A stretch of DNA of 64,000 nucleotides from Pasteurellaceae bacterium Orientalotternb1 (GCA_011455275.1 CP015028.1:966911-1030910); one strand, 5' to 3'; shown: positions 1 through 10,362, counted from the first letter of the stretch. Numbers and translations: made by a program. The notes: generated from the sequence alone by a model not told the origin.

Positions 1-559
1 TTTCGTTATCGTTATAAATTTTCATAATGGCATCCGTATAGGCTTCACCTAGCACTTTTTGGATTTCATTATTATTGGCACCAAAGGCTCCTTCGTATGA
101 GCGAGCCGTTTCAAAATGCTTACTGAAATTGCCTCTTGAGCCTTGAATTGCTACTTCAACATTCACATTTGCACTAATTTTGTAGCGTAAGTTACCTTGT
201 TCCACATCGGCAAAGAATTTTTTCACGTTTACCACAACATTGGCGTTACCCGCACCTTGAACAACAGTAAAACCTTTGCTATTCAGATTTTGTTGCATCG
301 CTTGTTGAAACATTTGAGCAACATCAGGCACAGCCGTGAGACGGTGGACTTTGCCAGACGTTGTATAATTGGCAATTTCAGCCGATGAACGCAAATCTCG
401 GGTCTGCACATTGACTAATGCGGATTGATTGTTGGTATCAAACATCGCTGTTGGCGCAGGAGTGGTGAACGTAAGTGTATTTGGTTGAGTTTGACAGCCA
501 GCTAAGAGTGCTGAACCTATTACTGCGGCAAGTGTAAACGCTTTTTTAGAGAATTTCAT
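1..559 (-). CDS. yajG: YajG-family lipoprotein, 3' end outside window
   Basis: Reading the minus strand from ATG 559-557 gives an uninterrupted frame to the window edge (about 186 codons). The N terminus is a lipoprotein signal with lipobox LLAGC followed by QTQPNTL. The body matches what I know of E. coli YajG, including the segment FADVEQGNLRYKISANV (E. coli has YADVSQGNVRYNIATKA) and the later EGAFGANNNEIQ. YajG proteins are about 190 residues, so only a few codons are missing. It is divergent from bolA, the same neighbour pair as in E. coli. Function is not established for the family; probably an outer-membrane lipoprotein. Confidence 0.85.
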   Translation of the reverse strand, partial: MKFSKKAFTLAAVIGSALLAGCQTQPNTLTFTTPAPTAMFDTNNQSALVNVQTRDLRSSAEIANYTTSGKVHRLTAVPDVAQMFQQAMQQNLNSKGFTVVQGAGNANVVVNVKKFFADVEQGNLRYKISANVNVEVAIQGSRGNFSKHFETARSYEGAFGANNNEIQKVLGEAYTDAIMKIYNDNE

Positions 560-638
560 AGCATTTCCTTTTAAATTTAATGAATAAAATTGACGAAAGT
601 ATAGTATTATTTGGCGAAATTACCAACAGGAACAAGCA

Positions 639-950
639 ATGTCTATTGAACAAACCATTCTTGAAAAACTCATAACAGAATTCCACCCCATCATCTTGCA
701 GGTTGAGAATGAAAGCCATAAACACAGTTCTGGTCGAGGTGCCGAATCTCATTTTAAAGTGACATTGGTGTCATCGAAATTTGAAGGTGTCCGCACATTG
801 GCTCGGCATCGAGCTATTTATGCCCTTCTTGCCGATGAGCTTGCTAATGGCGTGCATGCGTTGGCATTACACACTTATACCGAGCCAGAATGGCAAGCGA
901 TAGGGCAATCTGCACCGAGTTCGCCAAATTGCTTAGGTCATGGGCAATAA
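639..950 (+). CDS. bolA: BolA-family protein
   Basis: 103 residues, the usual BolA size. The core HFKVTLVSSKFEGVRTLARHR and the following LADELANGVHALALHTYTEPEW are typical of the BolA fold, including the His used by the family in Fe-S/glutaredoxin complexes. BolA partners monothiol glutaredoxins and affects morphology and stress responses in E. coli. It is divergent from yajG and followed by a strong hairpin terminator at 1024-1050, so it is probably monocistronic. Confidence 0.92.
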   Translation: MSIEQTILEKLITEFHPIILQVENESHKHSSGRGAESHFKVTLVSSKFEGVRTLARHRAIYALLADELANGVHALALHTYTEPEWQAIGQSAPSSPNCLGHGQ

Positions 951-1023
951 TTTCAATTTCTTCATATAAAAAAGAAATTACTTGCCTAGACAAGCAAAAT
1001 TCGTTATAGTTCGCCCCGCTTTC

Positions 1024-1050
1024 AAATGTGCATTTCGATGCACATTTTTT
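1024..1050 (+). terminator. Rho-independent terminator after bolA
   Basis: Perfect 10-bp stem AAATGTGCAT (1024-1033) / ATGCACATTT (1038-1047) closed by a TTCG tetraloop and followed by a T run. It lies between bolA and tRNA-Ser and separates the two transcripts. Confidence 0.85.
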
Positions 1051-1058
1051 ATTGATTC

Positions 1059-1148
1059 GGTGAGATGTCCGAGTGGTTGAAGGAGCACGCCTGGAAAGCG
1101 TGTATATGGGAGACTGTATCGGGGGTTCGAATCCCCCTCTCACCGCCA
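1059..1148 (+). tRNA. tRNA-Ser(GGA)
   Basis: Class II tRNA of 90 nt including encoded CCA. Acceptor arm GGTGAGA pairs with TCTCACC; discriminator G, then CCA at 1146-1148. The anticodon loop CTGGAAA (1091-1097) places GGA at 1093-1095, reading UCC/UCU. A long variable arm (around 1104-1121) and the T loop GTTCGAATC are visible. A hairpin terminator follows at 1209-1239. Confidence 0.96.
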
Positions 1149-1208
1149 TTTCAATAACAGGCTAACTTTTTCATATTTCATAGATAATTCCTTGTTAATT
1201 TTTGGTTT

Positions 1209-1239
1209 ATCCCTAGGTTTTTGCCTAGGGATTTTTTTT
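1209..1239 (+). terminator. Terminator after tRNA-Ser
   Basis: Stem ATCCCTAGG (1209-1217) / CCTAGGGAT (1224-1232), loop TTTTTG, then a run of T. It ends the tRNA transcript before der. Confidence 0.85.
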
Positions 1240-1344
1240 GCCTTGCCGTGTTAATCATTCGAAATATCCCTTTACGTAATAATTTAAGCTATAATATTTG
1301 CATTTTTGCTAATTCTTGCAAATCGAATTTAAATTGAGGTTTTT

Positions 1345-2868
1345 ATGACACCTGTTGTTGCCCTTGTGGGCAGACCAAACGTGGGTAAATCCACGTTGTT
1401 TAACCGCTTGACTCGCACTCGTGATGCGTTGGTGGCAGATTTCCCTGGGCTGACGCGTGACCGCAAATATGGGCAAGCGAATATTGCGGGACACGATTTT
1501 ATCGTGATCGACACGGGCGGTATTGATGGCACGGAAGAGGGCGTGGAAGAAAAAATGGCGGAGCAATCACTGTTAGCGATTGAAGAAGCCGATGTGGTGC
1601 TTTTTTTAGTGGATGCTCGTGCGGGCTTAGTACCAGCGGATGTTGGTATCGCTCAATACTTACGCCAGCGGGATAAAACGACCGTGGTGGTGGCGAATAA
1701 AACCGATGGCATTGATGCCGATTCACACATTGCAGAATTTTATCAGCTTGGTTTGGGCGAAGTAGAGCCGATCGCTGCGGCACAAGGGCGTGGCGTTACC
1801 CAGCTAATCGAGCAAGTACTTGCTCCGCTTGCAGAAAAATTAGAAGAACAAGCGGTCAGTTCCGAAGAAAATTTTGCAAATCAAGACCAAACCGAACAAG
1901 ACGAATGGGATCACGATTTCGATTTTGACAACGAAGAAGATACCGCTTTGCTTGATGAAGCTTTGGAAGAAGAGAGCGAAGAGCCTGAAGACAAAAACAT
2001 CAAAATTGCGATTGTGGGTCGTCCAAATGTGGGTAAATCCACGCTAACCAACCGCATTTTAGGCGAGGATCGGGTAGTGGTTTACGATATGCCAGGCACG
2101 ACCCGTGATTCGATCTACATTCCAATGGAGCGAGACGGTCAACATTACACAATCATTGACACCGCAGGCGTACGTAAGCGTGGCAAAGTGCATATGGCGG
2201 TAGAAAAATTCTCGGTCATCAAAACCTTACAAGCGATTCAAGATGCGAACGTGGTATTACTCACTATTGACGCTCGTGATGGTGTGTCTGACCAAGATTT
2301 ATCGCTGCTTGGTTTTATTCTCAACGCAGGCAAATCCTTGGTGATCGTAGTGAATAAATGGGATGGCTTGTCGCAAGATATTAAAGACAACGTAAAATCA
2401 GAACTCGATCGCCGTTTGGATTTCATCGATTTCGCCCGTGTGCATTTTATTTCGGCTTTACACGGTAGCGGCGTTGGCAATTTATTTGAAAGTGTGCAAG
2501 AAGCCTATCAATGTGCGACTAAAAAAATGACTACGTCGATGCTTACCCGTATTCTGCAAATGGCAACGGATGAACATCAGCCGCCATTAGTGAACGGTCG
2601 CCGAGTGAAGCTCAAATACGCTCACCCAGGTGGCTACAATCCGCCGATTATTGTGATCCACGGGAATCAAATCGAGAAATTGCCAGACAGCTACAAACGC
2701 TATTTGTCGAACTATTTCCGTAAGAGCTTGAAAATTATCGGCTCGCCGATTCGGGTGCTGTTCCAAGAAGGCAACAACCCGTTCGCAGGCAGACGCAATA
2801 AACTCACCCCAAATCAGCTGCGTAAACGCAAACGCTTGATGAAGTTTATTAAAAGAAATAGAAAATAA
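1345..2868 (+). CDS. der: GTPase Der (EngA), ribosome assembly
   Basis: 507-residue double GTPase needed for 50S subunit maturation. The first G domain has GRPNVGKS at residues 9-16 and DTGG near 57; the second has GRPNVGKS near 225-232 and DTAG downstream; a KH-like C-terminal domain ends in a basic tail ([15 protein letters not shown]). The acidic linker between the G domains (about 165-220) contains [11 protein letters not shown], which is a uptake signal sequence (ACAAGCGGT at 1848-1856 plus TTTTGCAAA) translated in frame. TATAAT at 1290-1295 is a plausible -10. Length is close to other gammaproteobacterial Der proteins. Confidence 0.97.
   Translation: MTPVVALVGRPNVGKSTLFNRLTRTRDALVADFPGLTRDRKYGQANIAGHDFIVIDTGGIDGTEEGVEEKMAEQSLLAIEEADVVLFLVDARAGLVPADVGIAQYLRQRDKTTVVVANKTDGIDADSHIAEFYQLGLGEVEPIAAAQGRGVTQLIEQVLAPLAEKLEEQAVSSEENFANQDQTEQDEWDHDFDFDNEEDTALLDEALEEESEEPEDKNIKIAIVGRPNVGKSTLTNRILGEDRVVVYDMPGTTRDSIYIPMERDGQHYTIIDTAGVRKRGKVHMAVEKFSVIKTLQAIQDANVVLLTIDARDGVSDQDLSLLGFILNAGKSLVIVVNKWDGLSQDIKDNVKSELDRRLDFIDFARVHFISALHGSGVGNLFESVQEAYQCATKKMTTSMLTRILQMATDEHQPPLVNGRRVKLKYAHPGGYNPPIIVIHGNQIEKLPDSYKRYLSNYFRKSLKIIGSPIRVLFQEGNNPFAGRRNKLTPNQLRKRKRLMKFIKRNRK
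1848..1882 (+). other. Full USS inside der
   Basis: ACAAGCGGT core at 1848-1856 followed by the AT-rich half ending in TTTTGCAAA. It sits in the linker-coding part of der and supplies peptide [11 protein letters not shown]. Apl-type uptake sequence for natural transformation. Confidence 0.85.
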
Positions 2869-2890
2869 TGTTGGTGCATTGCTCGATCAC

Positions 2891-3027
2891 ATTCTGCTAC
2901 CAGTTGTGGGGGAAGTGGTTGAGCGAAGCGAAACCGTAGGGAGCAATTTGTAAAATTTTCTTTGGAACTAACCGCTTGTTCCCCCCATCCCGCCTACGGT
3001 GGTACTTCCCCACAAGTGGGGCAGAAT
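2891..3027. repeat. Dispersed palindromic element A, copy 1 (USS core)
   Basis: Imperfect inverted repeat with ends ATTCTGC (2891-2897) and GCAGAAT (3021-3027), inner GTGGGGGAAGTGG/ACTTCCCCAC arms, the motif GTGGTTGAGCGAAGCGAAACC, and a USS (ACCGCTTGT 2971-2979 with TAAAATTTTC before it) in its centre. Same family as 12878-12998 and 37552-37696. It fills the der-hldE gap and could form a long hairpin in the transcript. Confidence 0.85.
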
Positions 3028-3047
3028 TTAGTTAAAGAGAACAAATT

Positions 3048-4475
3048 ATGATGATGCAATACTCTTCTCAATTTAACCACGCCAAAGTGTTGGTGCTTGG
3101 CGATGTGATGTTAGACCGCTACTGGTTCGGGACGACCGATCGTATTTCGCCCGAAGCACCAGTGCCAGTGGTGAAAGTGCAACAGCGTGAAGATCGTGCA
3201 GGTGGGGCAGCGAACGTGGCGATGAACATTGCCAGTCTCAATGTGCCAGTGACACTGCACGGTTTAGTCGGGCAGGACGATGCGGGCAAGGCATTGGATA
3301 CGTTATTAAATGCTCACCGTATCGAAAATCATTGTGTGGCGGTCAATTCTCACCCCACTATCACCAAGTTACGTATTCTGTCTCGCCATCAACAGTTGCT
3401 CCGCTTGGACTTCGAAGAAGGTTTCCATAATCTCGATAGCCAAGAGTTACTTGCAAAATTGCAGGCGGAAATTACCGCTTACGGTGCGTTAGTGCTGTCA
3501 GATTACGGAAAAGGCACGTTGAATGCAGTACAGCAGATGATCCAAATCGCCCGCCAAGCGAATGTGCCAGTGCTGATCGACCCGAAAGGTACGGATTTTG
3601 AACGTTATCGTGGGGCAACCTTGCTGACCCCGAATATGTCGGAATTTGAAGCCGTGGCAGGGAAATGTGGCTCCGATGATGAAATCGTGGAAAAAGGCTT
3701 AAAAATGATTGCCGATTATGATTTATCGGCGTTGCTTGTTACCCGTTCAGAAAAAGGTATGACCTTGCTCCGACCAAATCAGCCAGCCTTCCATTTACCA
3801 ACCCAAGCAAAAGAAGTGTATGACGTCACAGGAGCGGGCGATACGGTAATCAGTGTGCTAGCAACGGCAATGGCAGACAGTCGTTCGTTGGAAGAAGCGT
3901 GCTATCTTGCCAACGCTGCAGCAGGCATGGTAGTCGGAAAACTCGGTACTTCTACCATTACCCCTGTTGAACTTGAACAGGCCATTCACCAACGCAACGA
4001 AACCGGTTTTGGTGTGACCGATGAACATTCGCTGAAAACGATTGTGGCACAAGCCAAAGCCCGTGGAGAAAAAATTGTGATGACCAACGGCTGCTTCGAT
4101 ATTCTGCACCCAGGGCACGTTTCCTACTTAGAAAATGCCCGCAAATTAGGCGATCGTTTAATTGTTGCGGTCAATACTGATGAGTCGGTAAAACGGTTGA
4201 AAGGTGAATGCCGTCCGATCAACGACTTGGATGCACGTATGGCGGTATTAGCGGGCTTGGCATCGGTAGATTGGGTCGTTCCATTCTGCGAAGACACTCC
4301 ACAACGCTTAATTGGTGAAGTGTTGCCCGATCTGTTGGTGAAAGGCGGTGACTATAAACCAGAAGAAATCGCAGGTAGTCAAGAAGTATGGGCAAATGGT
4401 GGGGAAGTTCGTGTCTTGAATTTTGAAAACGGTTGTTCAACTACCAACGTGATCAAAAAAATTCAAGGGCTATAA
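3048..4475 (+). CDS. hldE: Bifunctional heptose 7-phosphate kinase / heptose 1-phosphate adenylyltransferase
   Basis: 475 residues; makes ADP-D-glycero-beta-D-manno-heptose precursors for the LPS inner core. The N-terminal ribokinase-like domain shows [24 protein letters not shown] and the catalytic DVTGAGDTV near residue 265. The C-terminal nucleotidyltransferase domain starts at [13 protein letters not shown] (HxGH motif) near 345. Three in-frame starts follow each other (ATGATGATG); 3048 or the codons next to it behind AAAGAGAA are all possible. pyrR follows after 14 bases, suggesting cotranscription. Confidence 0.96.
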   Translation: MMMQYSSQFNHAKVLVLGDVMLDRYWFGTTDRISPEAPVPVVKVQQREDRAGGAANVAMNIASLNVPVTLHGLVGQDDAGKALDTLLNAHRIENHCVAVNSHPTITKLRILSRHQQLLRLDFEEGFHNLDSQELLAKLQAEITAYGALVLSDYGKGTLNAVQQMIQIARQANVPVLIDPKGTDFERYRGATLLTPNMSEFEAVAGKCGSDDEIVEKGLKMIADYDLSALLVTRSEKGMTLLRPNQPAFHLPTQAKEVYDVTGAGDTVISVLATAMADSRSLEEACYLANAAAGMVVGKLGTSTITPVELEQAIHQRNETGFGVTDEHSLKTIVAQAKARGEKIVMTNGCFDILHPGHVSYLENARKLGDRLIVAVNTDESVKRLKGECRPINDLDARMAVLAGLASVDWVVPFCEDTPQRLIGEVLPDLLVKGGDYKPEEIAGSQEVWANGGEVRVLNFENGCSTTNVIKKIQGL

Positions 4476-4489
4476 CTCAAGGGCGTAGA

Positions 4490-5017
4490 ATGGAAAAAAT
4501 CATCATTGATACAGAGCAATTTCAACGCACGATTTCACGCATTTCCCATCAAATCATTGAAAAGCATTCCAGTTTAGACGATGTGGTGTTGGTTGGGATT
4601 AAACGACGTGGGGCAGAAATTGCAGAAATGTTGCAAAAACGAATTGCAGAGCTAGCTCAAATTGAGCTGCCAGTGATGTCGTTAGACATTACTTTTTATC
4701 GTGATGATTTAGAACATACTCACCAAGATCCGATTTATTCAGGCTCCGAACATACTCTTTCGCTGCAAGGCAAAAAGGTGATCTTGATCGATGATGTCTT
4801 GTTTACGGGACGAACCATTCGTGCTGCACTCGATGCCTTACTTGATTTCGGGCGAGCGTCTAAAATTGAGCTAGTCATTTTTATTGATCGTGGTCATCGA
4901 GAGCTACCGATTCGTGCGGATTATGTTGGGAAAAATATTCCGACCGCACGCAGTGAAAAAATTCAGGTGAAAACACAATATTATGACGGTATTAATCAAG
5001 TGGTACTAATGACTTAA
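4490..5017 (+). CDS. pyrR: PyrR-type uracil phosphoribosyltransferase / regulator
   Basis: 175 residues from ATG 4490, matching the family's usual 175-180. The PRPP-binding loop VILIDDVLFTGRTIRAALDAL is clear, and LVGIKRRGAEIAEML and DITFYRDD are typical PyrR segments. In Bacillus PyrR attenuates pyrimidine operons; in Pasteurellaceae the role is less certain and it may act mainly as an enzyme. I reject an upstream in-frame ATG at 4433 because it lies inside hldE and extends past the family N terminus (MEKIIIDTEQFQRTI). Confidence 0.88.
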   Translation: MEKIIIDTEQFQRTISRISHQIIEKHSSLDDVVLVGIKRRGAEIAEMLQKRIAELAQIELPVMSLDITFYRDDLEHTHQDPIYSGSEHTLSLQGKKVILIDDVLFTGRTIRAALDALLDFGRASKIELVIFIDRGHRELPIRADYVGKNIPTARSEKIQVKTQYYDGINQVVLMT

Positions 5018-5101
5018 ATTCGAGCTAATATTGAACCTTTTGATGAAAACCGTTTCTAAGCACCATTAAAATGATTATTCATTCTTTGATAGGAAGAAAA
5101 A

Positions 5102-6046
5102 ATGAAATTGACCGCTGTAAAATCTCTCTTTGTTGCAACTTTTGCGTTGTTAGCTGTTGCTCAATCCACTCAAGCAGAAGAGCGTGTGTTAGCTACTGTT
5201 GATGGTTATCCTATTATGCAGAGCCAAGTTGATCGTGCATTGGGGAAAAAAGCGAAAACAGAGGCAAATCGTAAGGCAGCATTAGATAGCGTCATTAACG
5301 AATTTCTCGTGCAACGTGCAATACAAGAATCAGGCGTGAAAGTAAATTATGCCTATGTTGATCAAATGATTGAAAATATTGCAGCACAAAATGGTTTAAC
5401 CTATGGGCAATTTCTCGATGCCCTTGATTATCAGGGCATCACTTTGAATCAATATCGTCAGCAACTTGCAAATCAAATTATGATGGAACAAGTTCGTCAC
5501 CAAACCATAGGTCAAACGATTCAGGTTGAACCAAAACAAGTTCAAGCCCTCGCAAAAGAGCTAATGGCAAAAGATAAAGCGAGCGGTAAGCTAAATGCAA
5601 CAAAAGGAACGCAATATCGAATTAGCCATATTTTGCTGAAAACCAATCCAATTTTGAATGATACACAAGCCAAAGCGAAACTAACGGCTCTTGTTGCGGA
5701 TATTAATGCGAATAAAATGACCTTTGAAGCCGCAGCGGAGAAAAATTCGGTTGATTATGCTTCAGGGGCAGAAGGCGGTGATCTTGGTTGGAATTTCTTA
5801 GATATATATGACCCCGCCTTTGCTAAAGTCGCAAATAAGAGCAAGCCAGGTGTAATTTCCGCACCATTTAAATCGCAATTCGGTTGGCATATTTTAAAAG
5901 TGACCGATACGCGTCAAAGTGACCGTACAGAAGATGCGTATTTACAAAAAGCCTATGAGCAACTGGTGAATCAACAAGCACAGGATGCTTCGAAAGACTG
6001 GGTAAAAGCGTTAAAAAATCGTGCAGATATTCAATACGTGCAATAA
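5102..6046 (+). CDS. surA: Periplasmic SurA-like peptidyl-prolyl isomerase
   Basis: 314 residues with a Sec signal peptide (cut likely after STQA, residue 25), a SurA-type N-terminal chaperone region, and one parvulin domain from RISHILLKT (about 176) to FGWHILKVTDTR (about 275). E. coli SurA has two parvulin domains and 428 residues; this shorter single-domain form resembles the Haemophilus protein. It should help outer-membrane protein folding. RBS AGGAAGAAAA precedes ATG. rsmA follows, echoing the surA-pdxA-rsmA neighbourhood of enterics. Confidence 0.88.
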   Translation: MKLTAVKSLFVATFALLAVAQSTQAEERVLATVDGYPIMQSQVDRALGKKAKTEANRKAALDSVINEFLVQRAIQESGVKVNYAYVDQMIENIAAQNGLTYGQFLDALDYQGITLNQYRQQLANQIMMEQVRHQTIGQTIQVEPKQVQALAKELMAKDKASGKLNATKGTQYRISHILLKTNPILNDTQAKAKLTALVADINANKMTFEAAAEKNSVDYASGAEGGDLGWNFLDIYDPAFAKVANKSKPGVISAPFKSQFGWHILKVTDTRQSDRTEDAYLQKAYEQLVNQQAQDASKDWVKALKNRADIQYVQ

Positions 6047-6064
6047 TTAACTTGCTTGAAATTC

Positions 6065-6088
6065 AACCCCGCATTTGCGGGGTTCTTT
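6065..6088 (+). terminator. Terminator after surA
   Basis: Stem AACCCCGC (6065-6072), loop ATTT, stem GCGGGGTT (6077-6084), then TCTTT. A USS (ACCGCTTGT at 6124-6132) lies between it and rsmA. Confidence 0.8.
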
Positions 6089-6144
6089 AGTTTATAAAAT
6101 TTGCAAAAAATGGCGGTGATCTGACCGCTTGTATAGGAAACTCA

Positions 6145-7008
6145 ATGAATTCAAACTCAAAAAAACATTTAGGCCACACCGCCCGTAAACGTTTTGGGCA
6201 AAACTTTTTACATGATCAAAATGTCATCCACAACATCGTTGCGGCAATCAACCCACAAAAAGATCAATTTCTGCTTGAAATAGGACCTGGTTTGGGGGCA
6301 TTAACCGAACCCGTTGCGGACTTAGTCGATCAACTCACCGTGGTGGAACTTGACCGAGATCTTGCCGAGCGGTTACGCCACCACCCATTTTTACAGCATA
6401 AATTAACCATTATTGAACAAGATGCGTTACGTTTTAATTTCCGTGAATACTTTGACAGCCTTGAGCTAAACGGCAAAGGTGTACGAGTATTCGGCAACTT
6501 GCCGTATAACATTTCGACGCCGTTGATGTTCCATTTATTCAAATTTCACGATCTTGTACAAGATATGCACTTTATGCTGCAAAAAGAAGTGGTAAAACGC
6601 CTGTGTGCTGCCTCAAATAGCAAAGCTTACGGTCGTTTGACCATTATGGCTCAATACTATTGCCAAGTGATGCCTGTGTTAGAAGTGCCACCAACAGCAT
6701 TCAAACCTGCACCGAAAGTTGATTCTGCTGTGGTTCGTCTTGTGCCGTATAAAACCTTGCCGCACCCAGTGAAAGATGTCTATTGGCTCAACCGAGTCAC
6801 CACTCACGCTTTCAACCAACGCCGCAAAACTTTACGCAATGCGTTATCTTCTTTATTTAGTGTGGAGCAGTTAGCAGCACTTGGCATTGACTTAAACGCT
6901 CGTGCGGAAAATCTCGCTCTCGCAGATTATGCCAAACTTGCCAACTGGCTCTGTGATAATCCACCAGAAACAGAAAAAACAGAGATTGAAGATTTAGACG
7001 AATGCTAA
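6145..7008 (+). CDS. rsmA: 16S rRNA dimethyladenosine transferase RsmA (KsgA)
   Basis: 287 residues. Makes N6,N6-dimethyladenosines at A1518/A1519 (E. coli numbering) in the 16S 3' hairpin. The start [10 protein letters not shown], the SAM-binding [14 protein letters not shown] near residues 45-58, the catalytic NLPYNIST near 118 and the C-terminal [13 protein letters not shown] are all family hallmarks. A short acidic C-terminal tail (about 15 residues) is extra. It is convergent with gyrA, and an inverted USS pair (7026-7081) lies between them. Confidence 0.97.
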   Translation: MNSNSKKHLGHTARKRFGQNFLHDQNVIHNIVAAINPQKDQFLLEIGPGLGALTEPVADLVDQLTVVELDRDLAERLRHHPFLQHKLTIIEQDALRFNFREYFDSLELNGKGVRVFGNLPYNISTPLMFHLFKFHDLVQDMHFMLQKEVVKRLCAASNSKAYGRLTIMAQYYCQVMPVLEVPPTAFKPAPKVDSAVVRLVPYKTLPHPVKDVYWLNRVTTHAFNQRRKTLRNALSSLFSVEQLAALGIDLNARAENLALADYAKLANWLCDNPPETEKTEIEDLDEC

Positions 7009-7025
7009 AATAAAATCGCTAAAGG

Positions 7026-7081
7026 CAAGCGGTCACTTCCAGCAAATTTTTTGCAAAAAATGGGTTGGAAGTGACCGCTTG
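7026..7081. terminator. Inverted USS pair, bidirectional terminator between rsmA and gyrA
   Basis: CAAGCGGTCACTTCCA (7026-7041) is perfectly complementary to 7066-7081, a 16-bp stem made of two USS in opposite orientation; the AT-rich USS halves form the loop. It sits between convergent genes, the classical position for USS-pair terminators in this family. Confidence 0.8.
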
Positions 7082-7092
7082 TTGATGTAGGG

Positions 7093-9753
7093 CTAAGCTT
7101 GTTCGCTGCTTTCTTCGGTTTCGTCTTCTTCGATTTCACAAATGCGTTCTAAGCTGACGACGCTTTCGGTTTCAGCGGTTCGAATAATGCGAACGCCTTG
7201 GGTGTTACGTCCGACTAAGCTCACTTCATTCACACGGGTGCGAACAAGAGTGCCTGCATCGGTGATCAACATAATTTGATCGTTTTCTTCCACTTGTACT
7301 GCCGCCACAACTTTACCGTTGCGTTCGTTCACTTTGATCGATACCACGCCTTTGGTCGCACGGGATTTAACAGGGTATTCACTTAACGCTGTACGTTTGC
7401 CGTAGCCATTTTGGGTTACGGTTAAGATTTCGCCTTGAGTATGCGGAATCACGAGTGATACCACTTTATCGGTGGTTAAATTTATACTGGTTTCGTCCGT
7501 TTCATCGCTTTCAACAGCTTCGACTTCCACTTCTTCCACATCGTCTGCTGAAATTTCAGTGGTGGCAAGTTTGATGCCTTTCACGCCAGTCGCAATTCGC
7601 CCCATTCCACGTACGCCTGATTCGTTGAAACGTACCACACGACCTTGTGCCGAGAACAACATAATTTCGCTATCGCCGTTGGTGATGTCCACACCGATCA
7701 ACTCATCGCCATCGCGAAGTTTTAACGCAATCAGACCGCTTGAACGTACATTGCTGAAGGCATCCAGAGAAACTTTCTTCACCACGCCGCTGGCGGTGGC
7801 CATAAAGATAAATTTATCCGCACTAAATTCGCCATTTGGAATAGGTAAAATGGCGGTAATCCGTTCGTTTTCTTCTTTGACCAACGGCAGAATATTGACG
7901 ATTGGCGTGCCGCGAGCCCCACGGCTTGCTTGCGGCAGCTGATAGACTTTCAGTTGATACAAGCGACCACGGGTGGAGAAGCAGAGAATGGTATCGTGAG
8001 TGTTCGCTACTAACAGACGCTCAATGAAGTCGTCTTCTTTCATTTTGGTTGCGGATTTACCTTTGCCGCCACGACGTTGTGCTTCGTATTCAGAAAGCGG
8101 CTGATATTTCACATAGCCTGCGTGGGAAAGGGTCACGACCACATCTTCTTGAGCGATTAAATCTTCTAAATTGATGTCGCCTGAAGCCGAAGTAATCTCC
8201 GTACGGCGTTCATCACCGAATTCGGCTTTGACTTTTTCCAACTCTTCACGGATCACTTCCATCAAGCGTTCTGCACTGTTTAAAATGTGTAAAAGTTCGC
8301 CGATTACGACTAAAATTTCTTTGTATTCATCCAGAATTTTTTCGTGTTCTAAACCGGTCAAACGGTGTAAACGGAGTTCTAAAATCGCACGAGCTTGGGC
8401 TTCGGATAAGTAGTATTCGCCATTACGAACGCCACATTCCGCAGGCAATTCATCAGGGCGAGCCGCATCAACGCCTGCTGCTTCTAACATTGGTGCAACA
8501 TTACCCAACGCCCACGGGCGAGAGAGCAAGCCTTCACGGGCTTCGTCTGCGGTTTTTGAGCTTCGGATCAGCTCAATCACAGGGTCGATATTCGCTAATG
8601 CAATCGCCAAACCTTCTAAAATATGGGCTCGTTCACGGGCTTTACGCAGTTCAAAAATAGAACGACGTGTTACCACTTCACGGCGGTGTAATACAAAGGC
8701 CTCGATAATCTGTTTTAAATTCAATATCTTAGGCTGACCGTGGTCAAGTGCTACCATATTGATTCCGAAGGTGACTTGCATTTGGGTGAGGGCATAAAGG
8801 TTATTTAGCACCACTTCGCCCACGGCATCACGCTTCAGCTCAATCACAATGCGTAAGCCGTCTTTGTCTGACTCATCACGCAATTCGCTGATACCTTCGA
8901 CTTTTTTCTCTTTCACCAAATCAGCAATTTTTTCAATCAATTTCGCCTTGTTTACTTGGTAGGGGATTTCGGTAACGATAATCTGTTCACGTCCGTTCGC
9001 TTTGCTTTCTACACTCGCTTTAGCACGTACATAAACTTTACCACGCCCTGTGCGGTAGGCTTCTTCGATCCCTTTGCGACCATTGATGATTGCGGCTGTT
9101 GGGAAATCAGGACCTGGGATATGCTGCATCAACTCTTCAATGGTAATTTGATCGTTGTCGATATACGCCAAGCAACCGTCCAACACTTCATTTAAGTTGT
9201 GCGGCGGAATATTGGTCGCCATACCGACTGCAATGCCTGATGAGCCATTGACTAGCAAGGCAGGGATTTTGGTGGGTAACACATCGGGGATCATTTCTTT
9301 GCCATCATAGTTTGGCGAGAAATCCACGGTTTCTTTATCTAAATCGGTCAGCAGTTCTTGGGTGATTTTCTGCATCCGCACTTCGGTATAACGCATCGCC
9401 GCAGGGGCATCGCCGTCAATTGAACCGAAGTTACCTTGCCCGTCCACCAACATATAACGCAGGGAGAATGGCTGAGCCATACGCACGATAGTGTCGTACA
9501 CTGCTGAATCGCCGTGCGGATGGTATTTACCGATCACATCACCGACCACACGCGCTGATTTTACATAAGGTTTGCTGGCAGTGTTGCCACTTTGATCCAT
9601 TGAGAATAGCACACGGCGGTGAACGGGTTTCAAGCCGTCACGCACATCGGGCAAAGCACGCCCAACAATCACCGACATGGCATAGTCGAGATATGAAGTT
9701 TTCAGTTCTTCTTCGATACTGACGGGGGTAATATCTTTGGCTAATTCGCTCAT
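7093..9753 (-). CDS. gyrA: DNA gyrase subunit A
   Basis: 886 residues. Breakage-reunion domain with catalytic Tyr in [10 protein letters not shown] (near residue 122) and the quinolone region [21 protein letters not shown]; Ser and Asp at the positions equivalent to E. coli 83 and 87 are wild type, so no target mutation for fluoroquinolone resistance is seen. The C-terminal pinwheel domain carries the GyrA box QRRGGKG and an acidic tail. Transcribed away from msrB. Confidence 0.98.
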   Translation of the reverse strand: MSELAKDITPVSIEEELKTSYLDYAMSVIVGRALPDVRDGLKPVHRRVLFSMDQSGNTASKPYVKSARVVGDVIGKYHPHGDSAVYDTIVRMAQPFSLRYMLVDGQGNFGSIDGDAPAAMRYTEVRMQKITQELLTDLDKETVDFSPNYDGKEMIPDVLPTKIPALLVNGSSGIAVGMATNIPPHNLNEVLDGCLAYIDNDQITIEELMQHIPGPDFPTAAIINGRKGIEEAYRTGRGKVYVRAKASVESKANGREQIIVTEIPYQVNKAKLIEKIADLVKEKKVEGISELRDESDKDGLRIVIELKRDAVGEVVLNNLYALTQMQVTFGINMVALDHGQPKILNLKQIIEAFVLHRREVVTRRSIFELRKARERAHILEGLAIALANIDPVIELIRSSKTADEAREGLLSRPWALGNVAPMLEAAGVDAARPDELPAECGVRNGEYYLSEAQARAILELRLHRLTGLEHEKILDEYKEILVVIGELLHILNSAERLMEVIREELEKVKAEFGDERRTEITSASGDINLEDLIAQEDVVVTLSHAGYVKYQPLSEYEAQRRGGKGKSATKMKEDDFIERLLVANTHDTILCFSTRGRLYQLKVYQLPQASRGARGTPIVNILPLVKEENERITAILPIPNGEFSADKFIFMATASGVVKKVSLDAFSNVRSSGLIALKLRDGDELIGVDITNGDSEIMLFSAQGRVVRFNESGVRGMGRIATGVKGIKLATTEISADDVEEVEVEAVESDETDETSINLTTDKVVSLVIPHTQGEILTVTQNGYGKRTALSEYPVKSRATKGVVSIKVNERNGKVVAAVQVEENDQIMLITDAGTLVRTRVNEVSLVGRNTQGVRIIRTAETESVVSLERICEIEEDETEESSEQA

Positions 9754-9853
9754 TGAAATTTCCTAATCACGTTGCAGAAAAGCCCTTTTAAACGGGGCAA
9801 AAATTGGGCGAGAGTATAGCACAAAAGGCGGGCATTCGGGGGATTTATTACAG

Positions 9854-9938
9854 ACAAGCGGTCGGTTTTCAGCGATTTTTTGCAAATCGTTTCGCTCTCG
9901 CCAAATTCGCAAAAAAATCGTAAAATCCGACCGCTTGT
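9854..9938. repeat. Inverted USS pair between gyrA and msrB
   Basis: ACAAGCGGTCGG at 9854-9865 and its complement ending in ACCGCTTGT at 9930-9938; the inner CGATTTTTTGC / GCAAAAAAATCG segments are also complementary, so an ~85-base hairpin is possible. Unlike other pairs here it lies between divergent genes, in or near promoters rather than gene ends. Confidence 0.75.
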
Positions 9939-9962
9939 TATTTCAAACTAAAGGATGAACCA

Positions 9963-10355
9963 ATGAAAAAAATCGAAGAATTAACTGAACAACAACGTGA
10001 AATTTGCATTAACAGTGGTACAGAACGCCCATTCACGGGCAAATTTTTAGACGAAAGCCGAATCGGCACTTATCGCTGCGTGCGTTGCCACAATCCCCTT
10101 TTTCGCTCCGACACCAAATTTGACGCAGGCTGCGGCTGGCCAAGTTTCTACGAAACTATTCACAAAAATTCGCTGCGTTACTTAGACGATTACAGCCTCG
10201 GTCGCCACCGCACTGAAATTCGCTGCGGCAACTGCGATGCCCATATGGGACACGTTTTCCCTGACGGCCCAAAACCAACAGGTTTACGTTTCTGTTTAAA
10301 TTCGGTGGCGTTGAATTTCAAATGGGACGAAACGGGAGAGGAGATTGATGGGTAA
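9963..10355 (+). CDS. msrB: Peptide-methionine (R)-S-oxide reductase
   Basis: 130 residues, the size of single-domain MsrB. Two CxxC pairs bind zinc (CVRCHNPLF and CGNCDAHMGH); the catalytic Cys is in RFCLNSVAL near the C terminus. It repairs the R-epimer of methionine sulfoxide in proteins, in the cytoplasm since no signal peptide is present. RBS AAAGGAT precedes ATG. A terminator follows directly. Confidence 0.96.
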   Translation: MKKIEELTEQQREICINSGTERPFTGKFLDESRIGTYRCVRCHNPLFRSDTKFDAGCGWPSFYETIHKNSLRYLDDYSLGRHRTEIRCGNCDAHMGHVFPDGPKPTGLRFCLNSVALNFKWDETGEEIDG

Positions 10356-10362
10356 AAAATAG

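Noticed and set aside
7472-7942. Long antisense ORF in gyrA
   Set aside because: Ser/Thr-rich shadow of gyrA codons with no RBS or domain; same for the antisense frames in hrpA.
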